Below, one piece after another: positions 16,317 through 24,101 of a stretch of DNA of 52,252 nt. This DNA comes from Candidatus Aegiribacteria sp. GTDB taxonomy: Bacteria; Fermentibacterota; Fermentibacteria; Fermentibacterales; JCC-6. The notes below the pieces were generated by a model. That model saw nothing but the letters and a program-made list of their open reading frames with translations. It did not search any database and was not told the DNA's origin. Location of the stretch: contig JAUVLV010000013.1 of the NCBI GenBank assembly GCA_030600545.1, positions 1 to 52,252 of the forward strand, given 5' to 3'. Positions within the stretch are counted from its first letter, which is position 1; each line of letters begins with the position of its first letter. Position numbers and translations under genes: made by a program.

Positions 16317-17486
16317 ATGCAGAAGAAAAGCTGGGGCGTTGTAATTGTTGCTGCCGGTTCAGGAACCAGATTTGGTTCAGGAGTACACAAGCAATTTCTC
16401 AGGCTTCATGGCATACCAATCATTGAATGGTCGATCAATGCTTTTCTGGCCATTGATGAAATCGGAGAGATCGTTGTCGTTACCCCGGGTGACACTGCAC
16501 TCTGGGAGTCATTCTGGAAACCACCGGCAGGCATAAAGACCATTTCGGGGGGCCTTCGGCGTCAGGACTCCGTTCTTGCCGGCCTTGAAGCCCTGGATTC
16601 ATCCAGTAATGTACTTATCCACGATGCAGCACGCCCTCTTGTTTCATCCTCTATTATCAGGAATGTCATGAAGGGTGTAATTGATTCGGGGGCTGCAGTG
16701 CCCGTTATTCCCATAAGGGATACTGTGAAGAAAGTAACATCATCTTCTCTCGTAAGCGGCACCGTTTCAAGGAACAATTTACGAATGAGCCAGACACCTC
16801 AGGGGTTCATCCTTGAAAATATTCTTCGGGTTCTCAAAGATGCCGATGAGGTGACCGATGAGTGCGCGGCAATGGAATCAGCCGGTTTTGAAGTTCTTGC
16901 CGTGGCAGGGGAACCGGGAAATATGAAGCTTACGGATCCGGAGGATTTAATGATCATGGAGTCACTGTCGGGGGGGAGTATGGAAAGCAGAATCGGAACC
17001 GGCCTTGATTTCCATCCCTTTGAGTCGGGAATTCCTCTTTTTATCGGCGGTTGTCATATTGAATCAGAATTCGGCCTTTCAGGTCATTCCGATGGAGATG
17101 CTGTACTGCATGCTGTTTCGGACGCTCTTCTGTCGGCGGCCAGGCTGGGTGATATAGGAGTGCTCTTTCCTCCGGATGATGACAGGTGGAAGGGCGCTGA
17201 CAGTGCAGTTCTTCTGGAAAAGATCTGTGACCGCGTTCGTGGAGAGGGCTGGAGAATAAGACAGATCGATGTAACTGTTATTACGGATTTTCCGAAGATC
17301 TCTCCCATCAGATATGTCATGATTAACAGGATAGCTGATATAGTCGATACTGAACCGGAGAGGATATGGGTAAAGGGGACATCAACAAATACACTTGGCG
17401 ATATAGGAAAAGGAAAAGGCCTGGGCTGCATGGTTATGGCCAGGATCGCAAGGAGAACTGACACTGCGGCGATTGGGAATCATTGA
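16317..17486 (+). CDS. ispDF: bifunctional IspD-IspF of the MEP isoprenoid pathway
   Basis: Residues 1-221 are IspD (CTP plus MEP to CDP-ME) with VIVAAGSGTRFGSGVHKQF, HDAARPLV and TDECAAME. Residues 222-389 are IspF (MEcPP synthase) with metal ligands D231, H233 and H265 in TGLDFHPF and GHSDGDAVLHA, and the KGTSTNTLGDIGKGKG loop. The fusion is known in several phyla. It skips IspE, which is not in this window. ATG 16317 starts 32 bp after the PIN-TRAM gene. Its TGA overlaps the TTG of the next gene. Confidence 0.96.
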   Translation: MQKKSWGVVIVAAGSGTRFGSGVHKQFLRLHGIPIIEWSINAFLAIDEIGEIVVVTPGDTALWESFWKPPAGIKTISGGLRRQDSVLAGLEALDSSSNVLIHDAARPLVSSSIIRNVMKGVIDSGAAVPVIPIRDTVKKVTSSSLVSGTVSRNNLRMSQTPQGFILENILRVLKDADEVTDECAAMESAGFEVLAVAGEPGNMKLTDPEDLMIMESLSGGSMESRIGTGLDFHPFESGIPLFIGGCHIESEFGLSGHSDGDAVLHAVSDALLSAARLGDIGVLFPPDDDRWKGADSAVLLEKICDRVRGEGWRIRQIDVTVITDFPKISPIRYVMINRIADIVDTEPERIWVKGTSTNTLGDIGKGKGLGCMVMARIARRTDTAAIGNH

Positions 17487-18094
17487 TAGAAAGAATACTT
17501 GAATACCTTGCGAATAACCCGCCCGGTGCCTGGGCCGGACCCCTTCTTGGATTAATTGCTTTTGTTGAAACTCTTTTTCCTCCGTTTCCCGGTGATATCC
17601 TCTTCATTGTCGTTTCAGGCTGGACCGTTTCAAGCGGCTTTCCTCTTTTCCTGGTAGCTCTTTACGGAGTTACCGGTTGTTTTATGGCAAGCTGTATACT
17701 TTTCTACCTCGGCCATAAACCTGGAAAGCAATTCGTTGAAGGCTGGCTGAAAAGGAAGTTGGAGCCGGAAAGGGTCAACAAAGCAAAAGAACTGATCGCA
17801 AGCCATGGCCCTCTTATACTTGCTGCAAGCCGGTTCATTCCAGGAATAAGATCCCTTCTCGTACTCATGGCGGGAACCTCGGGCATGCGGTTCGTCCTGG
17901 CCGTGATTCCTGTGGCTTTCAGCGCCATAGCATGGTATACGATACTTTCGGTGGCAGGTTCGGTTCTCGGGAATAACATACAGGCCGCAGAGGGATTCAT
18001 GAAGCATTTTGAGATATGGATATGGGTTGTTCTTGCCCTCGCGCTCCTGGTTTTCCTTATCATCAGGATTCGCCGAAGGAAGGAGAAAAAGTGA
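17483..18094 (+). CDS. DedA-family (VTT domain) membrane protein
   Basis: A 203-residue inner-membrane protein with about five hydrophobic segments. It has the DedA motifs ETLFPPFPGD near the N-terminus and SRFIPGIRS in the middle. DedA proteins are implicated in flipping or recycling of lipid carriers such as undecaprenyl phosphate. The start is TTG 17483, overlapping the ispDF stop. Its stop overlaps the start of glgA. Confidence 0.92.
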   Translation: MIERILEYLANNPPGAWAGPLLGLIAFVETLFPPFPGDILFIVVSGWTVSSGFPLFLVALYGVTGCFMASCILFYLGHKPGKQFVEGWLKRKLEPERVNKAKELIASHGPLILAASRFIPGIRSLLVLMAGTSGMRFVLAVIPVAFSAIAWYTILSVAGSVLGNNIQAAEGFMKHFEIWIWVVLALALLVFLIIRIRRRKEKK

Positions 18095-19515
18095 GAATAA
18101 TTTTTGCCGCCTCAGAAGCATATCCCTTTGCCAGTACCGGAGGTCTGGCCGGAGTTACAGGTTCCCTGCCAATAGCTCTTGAAAACGCGGGTCATGATGT
18201 TAGCATAATAATGCCCCTCTACCGTGATATTAAGAAGATCAAGGATTTCAAATGGATCAGCGGGAAATTTTCAACATCAGCGGGAGAAAAATTCGGCATT
18301 GCCGAATCGGTTATACCCGGAAGCGGCGTATCGGTCTATTTTGTAAGCAAAGATGAATACTTTCACAGGCCGGGGATATACGGCCCGGATGACGCATCCG
18401 CATACGATGACAACGCGGTAAGATTCGCTTTTTTCTGCAGAGCAGTTGTAGCTTTCTGCGAAAGCCTTGGTAAACCACCGGACGTACTCCATTGTCACGA
18501 CTGGCAGACAGGGCTTATCCCCGCTTACCTCAGAAATTCAATAAAGCCATCGGTTGTATTCACCATTCATAACCTGCTATTTCAGGGTAATTACCCTCAG
18601 GAGGAATACGACTGCACCCACCTTTCATGGTCGCTGCTCACGATGGAAGGCCTGGAGTTTTACGGAGAGTTCAGTTTTCTTAAAGCCGGAATCGTTTATG
18701 CCGATCAGGTTACAACCGTAAGCGAAACGTATGCGAAAGAGATACAGAGGCCCGAATTCGGTGAGGGCTTCGACGGTTTGCTCGGTGAGCGTTCCGACAA
18801 CCTTACCGGGATACTCAACGGTATAGATTATAATGCATGGAATCCGGAAACTGACGGAATTCTGACCGCGACTTACAGCGCGGATTCCATTTCACCCAGA
18901 AGGAAATGCAGAAAAGCGCTGCTGAATACACTTGGTCTTGACCCGGTTGATAGAGGACTGACGGTCGGAGTTGTTTCAAGGCTGACAAGGCAGAAGGGGC
19001 TTGATCTTCTGTTTCCTGTTATTGGCAGACTGGCTGACAGGGGCTTCAACTTCGTAATACTTGGAACCGGTGACAGCTATTACATGACAAGGCTTTCTGA
19101 GCTTGCTCTGGAACATCCCGGAAGAGTATCGGTAACTCTAAGGTACGATGAAGCTATGGCCAGGCGAATATTTTCCGGCTGTGATATCGTAATGATGCCA
19201 AGCAGATTTGAGCCCTGCGGCCTGGCTCAGATGATGGGAATGAGATACGGTGCTGTCCCGCTGGTTAATCGTACAGGAGGGCTTGCGGATACAGTTATTG
19301 ATGAAAAAGACGGAGGCTTTGGTTTTGTAATGAACAAGGCTGATCCCAGGGAATTATTTGAATGTATCCTTCGAGCCGGGGAGTACTACAGAAGTAAGAA
19401 CAGGTGGGCCTGGCTCGTGAAGAAGTGCATGAGGCAGGACAATTCCTGGAAAAGCAGAATATTACCCTACGAGAACGTATATTCCATGGCAGTTGAAACA
19501 AGAAAGGCACGATGA
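18091..19515 (+). CDS. glgA: glycogen/starch synthase-like GT5 glycosyltransferase
   Basis: A 475-residue GT5 enzyme, normally ADP-glucose:glucan transferase. The start is GTG 18091, giving MRIIFAASEAYPFASTGGLA behind GAAGGAAGGAG; a longer frame to 18016 only reads through dedA. Catalytic parts are present: HCHDWQTGL, SRLTRQKGLDLL and the PSRFEPCGLAQMM loop with its two glutamate-region residues. Oddly, the near-invariant KTGGLaD of bacterial glycogen synthases is S15-TGGLA-G21, so both the Lys that contacts ADP-glucose and the nearby Asp are missing. The donor or acceptor may differ. No other glycogen gene is nearby. Confidence 0.85.
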   Translation: MRIIFAASEAYPFASTGGLAGVTGSLPIALENAGHDVSIIMPLYRDIKKIKDFKWISGKFSTSAGEKFGIAESVIPGSGVSVYFVSKDEYFHRPGIYGPDDASAYDDNAVRFAFFCRAVVAFCESLGKPPDVLHCHDWQTGLIPAYLRNSIKPSVVFTIHNLLFQGNYPQEEYDCTHLSWSLLTMEGLEFYGEFSFLKAGIVYADQVTTVSETYAKEIQRPEFGEGFDGLLGERSDNLTGILNGIDYNAWNPETDGILTATYSADSISPRRKCRKALLNTLGLDPVDRGLTVGVVSRLTRQKGLDLLFPVIGRLADRGFNFVILGTGDSYYMTRLSELALEHPGRVSVTLRYDEAMARRIFSGCDIVMMPSRFEPCGLAQMMGMRYGAVPLVNRTGGLADTVIDEKDGGFGFVMNKADPRELFECILRAGEYYRSKNRWAWLVKKCMRQDNSWKSRILPYENVYSMAVETRKAR

Positions 19516-20261
19516 AAATCCCAGAAAATGCAACCGAATCGCTGCTTGCTGTATTCACTCAGTTCTGGAGAACGGATGAAACCTATTCTCTGCTTCTGAA
19601 CATGAGAACTGCCGGAATCGTAATGATCGCGGCGGTGATTGTGATATCCGTAGCCGGTTACATACCCGCTGTACTGATCAACTGGGAGGAAGTAGAGATT
19701 GAATGGCGAAGTGAGAGGCTTCCAGAACTTACCGAGGAAGGATTTACTACTGCCCGGGCTGACAGCATTGTATCCGGTGAACTTGGCGAAATGAAACGCA
19801 TGACCGAGAGCCTTCCTATGGCCAGGCTTGTGGAGAGGGCCATTATCGCTTTACTTGCTGCTCTGGCCGCATTCGGGACGGTTTATGCTGTAGAGAATAA
19901 AAAAGTTGGTAAAGTCACTGATTACCTGACATCTTCCATGCTTTCCCAGGCTGCGTACATGCTTACGGGGGTACTGCTGATACTATTCGTTTCATTACTT
20001 GATATTCCGCCTTCTGTAAGGCTTAACCTGTCGTTTTTTGTTCCGGTTGATGTTGTCGACCCGTCACGTATTCATGTGTTTATATATAGATTTCTGGAGA
20101 GTGTAGATATTCCTTCTATAACTGCTATGGTTCTATGGGGAAGAGGTCTTGCAGCGATGCTGCATCGCAGCCGGTCATGGGGGATACGTCTTTGTTTTTC
20201 CATGTATACTATTGGTATTCTACTTATTTCTCTGCCGGTGATGTTCGCACCGGAAGCATAA
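19512..20261 (+). CDS. multi-pass membrane protein, possibly Yip1-like
   Basis: A 249-residue protein with five or six hydrophobic segments, the first at residues 33-52, and a charged stretch of about 50 residues between the first two. The topology resembles Yip1-domain proteins often found in this phylum, but no diagnostic motif was seen. It overlaps glgA by 4 bp (ATGA) and is followed 20 bp later by the TolC-family gene, so it is co-transcribed with an envelope gene. Confidence 0.55.
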   Translation: MKIPENATESLLAVFTQFWRTDETYSLLLNMRTAGIVMIAAVIVISVAGYIPAVLINWEEVEIEWRSERLPELTEEGFTTARADSIVSGELGEMKRMTESLPMARLVERAIIALLAALAAFGTVYAVENKKVGKVTDYLTSSMLSQAAYMLTGVLLILFVSLLDIPPSVRLNLSFFVPVDVVDPSRIHVFIYRFLESVDIPSITAMVLWGRGLAAMLHRSRSWGIRLCFSMYTIGILLISLPVMFAPEA

Positions 20262-20281
20262 CGGAAAGGGAGCGTTGAAGA

Positions 20282-21577
20282 ATGAGGAAAGCTGCTTTTT
20301 TGCTGCCTTTGATTATTTCAGTTCTTTTCGCACAGGCCGATTCATTGTCACTTGACCTTTCAGGATGGGTTATTGTGGCAATGCAGAATTCACCTGACAT
20401 CACAATTTCTTCAGCCGATCTGATGGCTGCCGAAGCATCACTGACTTCTTCGGAATCCTTTCTCTGGCCCAGGCTGAGTCTGAGTTCATCCGCAAGTCAT
20501 TCATGGAATTCTGTCCCGGATATGTCCGGCGGTTATACGGACACTGACAATTCATCATGGTCCATGTCCGCCAGCGTCTCTCAGGAAATTCTGGCATCCG
20601 GCGGAAGCAGCTGGCTGCGAATGTCCGGGAGCAGGCATTCTCTTGACGCTTCCCGGTTCGATATGGATCAGGCCAGGCTTGATCTGACCATGGACGTCAT
20701 AACGGCGTATTACGGAGTGATAGAGGCAGTGCAGCTGCGGGCTTCTTCGGAAAGAGCTCTGGAAAGAAGTACCGAACAGCTCAGGAGGACGGAGGCTCTT
20801 TACAGGATAGGAGGAGCCACGAACCTCGAATTGATACAGTCCGAGGTTCAGCAGAGTTCCGACAGTCTGGCTCTGCTTCAGAAAGAGCAGGCGGTGTCCA
20901 ACTCCTATATCTCTCTATATCAGACTGCCGGTGTAATTGGCTCGGAGCATACGGTTAATACCAATGCTGTGCTGCAGCCGGTTTCCATCTCAACGGCCAC
21001 GAACTACAGCCTTGATATTTCGGGCAGCAATTCAGTTGCCTCTTCTCAAGAAAGACTCATGGCGACGGAGTATACCTATGAGGCAAACAGACGTTCGTAC
21101 TGGCCTTCGCTGAATGGAGCGGGAAGCTGGAACTGGAGCAATGACGAACTTGATTTTGAGGATTTTTCCAACAGGGACAGCTGGCAGGTTTCTCTTTCTC
21201 TGAACTGGACCCTTTTCGACGGATTCAACCGCGAGAGCATCATTCAGTCCTCCAGAGCTTCCCTTTTAAGACAGCATGCCTCTCACGAGGCTCTTCTGAA
21301 TTCAATAAGAAGCTCTATATTAACTGCCCAAAACAACCTTATCAGCGCAATCAGAAGCTGGGAACTCTCACTTCAGGTTCTTAATCAGGCCAGCGAGAAG
21401 CTAAGGCTGTCGAGTATGAGTTACGACCTTGGAAGCATCTCTCTTCTCGATCTGCTTGATGCGCAATCAGGAGTTACTTCAGCTGAAGCATCCGTTGAGT
21501 CTTCCAGAACAGCATGCCTGATAGCGGAAGCGAGATTGCTTGTTCTTCTCGGGCGGAATCCCAGGGTGGGTGAATAG
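20282..21577 (+). CDS. TolC-family outer membrane channel protein
   Basis: A 431-residue secreted protein. A signal peptide (MRKAAFLLPLIISVLFAQA) is followed by two homologous halves rich in long helices. Examples are the YYGVIEAVQLRASSERALER and LRRTEALYRIGGATNLELIQ segments and their second-half counterpart LSSMSYDLGSISLLDLLDAQ. The pattern is that of the OEP/TolC family, which forms trimeric outer-membrane exit ducts for efflux or type I secretion. No inner-membrane pump or adaptor is adjacent. It closes the ten-gene run that starts with gmk-coaB. Confidence 0.9.
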   Translation: MRKAAFLLPLIISVLFAQADSLSLDLSGWVIVAMQNSPDITISSADLMAAEASLTSSESFLWPRLSLSSSASHSWNSVPDMSGGYTDTDNSSWSMSASVSQEILASGGSSWLRMSGSRHSLDASRFDMDQARLDLTMDVITAYYGVIEAVQLRASSERALERSTEQLRRTEALYRIGGATNLELIQSEVQQSSDSLALLQKEQAVSNSYISLYQTAGVIGSEHTVNTNAVLQPVSISTATNYSLDISGSNSVASSQERLMATEYTYEANRRSYWPSLNGAGSWNWSNDELDFEDFSNRDSWQVSLSLNWTLFDGFNRESIIQSSRASLLRQHASHEALLNSIRSSILTAQNNLISAIRSWELSLQVLNQASEKLRLSSMSYDLGSISLLDLLDAQSGVTSAEASVESSRTACLIAEARLLVLLGRNPRVGE

Positions 21578-21592
21578 GAGAAATTGCGGGGG

Positions 21593-21620
21593 TTGCGTTT
21601 GCCTGATATTGTTATATAGA
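21593..21620 (+). promoter_or_regulatory. possible promoter for fabD
   Basis: TTGCGT at 21593-21598, a 16-bp spacer, TATAGA at 21615-21620, and an AGGAGG ribosome site at 21649-21654. It is the only plausible box pair in the 83-bp gap. Confidence 0.35.
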
Positions 21621-21660
21621 ATTTCGGTGATTGTTTCTCGCTATTGTTAGGAGGATTTTA

Positions 21661-22590
21661 ATGGGAAGATTGGCTTTTCTGTTTCCCGGGCAGGCATCAC
21701 AGAGTGTAGGCATGGATAAATTCCTCAGAGACTATCCTGATGCTGTGGATTTTCTTAACAGGATCAATGAAATGACCGGTGTTCTAAAATTGAGTGAAAT
21801 TATTTCCGAAGGACCACCCGATATTCTAACCAGAACAGACAATGTACAGCCAGCCATAACGATGATCAGCATAGCTACAATGAACGTACTTGTAGCAGCA
21901 GGGGTAAAACCGGAGGGCACGGCCGGGCACAGCCTTGGTGAGTATGCCGCACTGGTAACCGCAGGCGTACTGCTCCCCGGAATAGCAGCCAAGCTTACCC
22001 GCATAAGGGGTGAGCTCATGCAGAAATGTGCAGACAGGCATCCCGGGGGAATGCTGGCGCTTATAGGAATAAGTGTTGATGATGCCAGGGAATGCGTTGA
22101 GGAAGTATCCGATATAGGCCCTGTTGGAATAGCCAACGTTAATGCAGAGGGCCAGGTTGTAATTTCCGGAGCAAGGGATGCTCTGAACAAAGCTGGAGAA
22201 CTGTGCAAGAAAAAGGGCGCCAGAAGAATTATACCGTTGCAGGTTTCGGGAGCCTGGCATTCACCTCTTATGAAGGATGCAGCCAAGGGGCTCGAGAGCG
22301 CGCTTGATGATGCCGGTTTTTACGAACCTGAAATACCTGTAGTAGCAAACGTAACCGCCGACCTCATCCGAAGTGGTGACGAGGCAAAACGGTTGCTCAA
22401 GGAACAGGTAACGTCACCTGTTCTGTGGGCCGATTCTATCAAGAAGCTTCAGAAAAGCGGATTCGATACCTTTATTGAAGTCGGTCCCGGAAAAGTTCTT
22501 CAGGGGCTTATGAAAAGGGTAAAGAATGTTACCGTTTACGGAACTCAAGACAGGGAAGCCCTTGAGGAAACCCTGAAAGCCTTTACATAA
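21661..22590 (+). CDS. fabD: malonyl-CoA:ACP transacylase
   Basis: Loads malonyl groups onto acyl carrier protein for fatty acid synthesis. The 309-residue chain has FPGQASQ at the start, nucleophile S91 in GHSLGEYAAL and catalytic H200 in SGAWHSPLM, close to the E. coli positions. ATG 21661 follows AGGAGG at 21649-21654; the frame upstream to 21631 adds ten unlikely residues. The other fab genes are not in the window. It is convergent with the thiD-Nudix gene. Confidence 0.96.
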   Translation: MGRLAFLFPGQASQSVGMDKFLRDYPDAVDFLNRINEMTGVLKLSEIISEGPPDILTRTDNVQPAITMISIATMNVLVAAGVKPEGTAGHSLGEYAALVTAGVLLPGIAAKLTRIRGELMQKCADRHPGGMLALIGISVDDARECVEEVSDIGPVGIANVNAEGQVVISGARDALNKAGELCKKKGARRIIPLQVSGAWHSPLMKDAAKGLESALDDAGFYEPEIPVVANVTADLIRSGDEAKRLLKEQVTSPVLWADSIKKLQKSGFDTFIEVGPGKVLQGLMKRVKNVTVYGTQDREALEETLKAFT

Positions 22591-22601
22591 AAGTCACTAT
22601 T

Positions 22602-23912
22602 TTAGCTGTACAGAGTTTTTACGAGTTTTTCCACAAGCTTATTATGCGCACTGAATGCCAGTTCAGGAACCTCCCTGATCGGACTCCAGAGAACTTCTGA
22701 CGCATCGTCTCCCGCAACAGGTGTACCTTCCCAGTCCGTTACCTCCAGAACAGCGAGAAGAATTCCGCCGTAGGCAGTCATGTCGGTTTCAAGTCCCATG
22801 AGTCTGCTTTCCTTTACGTGAAGAGCCGTTTCCTCCAGCAGTTCCCTGCAACCGCATTCTACAGGGGTTTCACCTGTTTCCAGGAAACCTCCGGGAAGGG
22901 ACAGCATTCCCTTTTTCGGCGGAACCGCCCTCTTTACAAGCAGTATTCTCTCACCGTCGTGAACCATCAGAGCTACTGCGGGAAGGGGGTTCCTGTAATG
23001 GATGTAGCCGCACGTTCTGCAGAAAAGGTGTCCATGTTCTCCCGGTGATTTGCCAAGGGGAGCACCACACATCGGGCAGTAGGCAGGAGGAAGGTAGAAT
23101 GCACTGCCGTCCGGCGCTACAGACAAAGGGCCTGCTTCCGGAAAATGGCCTGGAAGGTTTCCATGCACTCTTTTGATCCTTCTGGCGATAACCCTTCTTA
23201 CAAATTGCCTCGCGTCCCTGACAGCAGATTCCATTGGAAATCCAGCAGCAAGCAGAGCCACAACAGCTGAGCCCAGTGTACAGCCGGTTCCGTGTACATT
23301 CTCAGTTGTGATCCTGGATCCGACGAACCTTTTGTAACCACTTTTAGTTACCAGTATATCCACAGGATTCCCAGGCAGATGACCTCCCTTAACCAGTACA
23401 GCCGCTGCGCCGATATTGATAATCATCCTCCCGGCCTCAATCATGTCTTCTTCATTCTCAATTGCTATTCCGGAAAGGATCTCCGCTTCACCGATATTCG
23501 GAGTGCAGAGAGTGCACAGGGGTACTAATTCATTCCTCAGCAGTTTGGTCATACCACTGCTCACGAGGGTACTTCCTCCGCCTGCCGCGAGAACCGGGTC
23601 AAGAACGTAGGGGATTCCATTCAGATTTTCTCTAATGAATCCGGCCAGAGCGGAGACGTTCTCAATGCTTCCCAGCATCCCCGACTTCACACCTGCAACC
23701 GGACCGTCATCACAAACAGCCGTTAGCTGTTCAACCAGCTTTGCAGGATCAACAGCATCCCATGACAGAACATTTCCACTGTTCTGAACGGTAACTGCAC
23801 TGATTGCCGGGCACCCGTGAAAACCCATGGCTGAGGCGGTCTTCAGATCCGCAGGCAATCCTGCCCCACCGCTTGGATCCGTTCCCCCGATAAAAAGCAG
23901 AACTTCATTCAA
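22602..23912 (-). CDS. ThiD kinase fused to a zinc-ribbon Nudix hydrolase
   Basis: Residues 1-258 form a ThiD-type hydroxymethylpyrimidine (phosphate) kinase: IGGTDPSGGAGLPADLKT, VLDPVLAAGGG, TPNIGEAEIL and the HGTGCTLGSA anion hole near 208-217. A zinc ribbon follows with cysteines at 279, 282, 298 and 301, and then a Nudix domain with a full Nudix box (G-x5-E-x7-RE-x2-EE) at about 342-364. ThiD makes HMP-PP for thiamine synthesis; Nudix enzymes cut nucleoside or other diphosphates. The start is TTG 23912, because AGGAGG lies 8 bp upstream on the minus strand; the frame continues to 23942. No other thi gene is close. Both catalytic sites look intact. Confidence 0.9.
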   Translation of the reverse strand: MNEVLLFIGGTDPSGGAGLPADLKTASAMGFHGCPAISAVTVQNSGNVLSWDAVDPAKLVEQLTAVCDDGPVAGVKSGMLGSIENVSALAGFIRENLNGIPYVLDPVLAAGGGSTLVSSGMTKLLRNELVPLCTLCTPNIGEAEILSGIAIENEEDMIEAGRMIINIGAAAVLVKGGHLPGNPVDILVTKSGYKRFVGSRITTENVHGTGCTLGSAVVALLAAGFPMESAVRDARQFVRRVIARRIKRVHGNLPGHFPEAGPLSVAPDGSAFYLPPAYCPMCGAPLGKSPGEHGHLFCRTCGYIHYRNPLPAVALMVHDGERILLVKRAVPPKKGMLSLPGGFLETGETPVECGCRELLEETALHVKESRLMGLETDMTAYGGILLAVLEVTDWEGTPVAGDDASEVLWSPIREVPELAFSAHNKLVEKLVKTLYS

Positions 23913-24101
23913 GTGGTAAACCTCCTGAATACCTGATACCATACAAATTCAATCTCTAGCCCTGATCATCTATTGGAATTATGCTTGACCATATGTGGAA
24001 CTATACTTGCTGATGTGTATATTTCCGAGTACCTGTACAGCGCGACTGCACTGAATACGGATACTTCAACTATAAACACCTGGAAAGGAATCGGCATCGT
24101 A

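Noticed and set aside
20154-20171. Hairpin GCGATG-CTG-CATCGC
   Set aside because: Lies within the coding frame of the membrane protein and is short; chance is likely.
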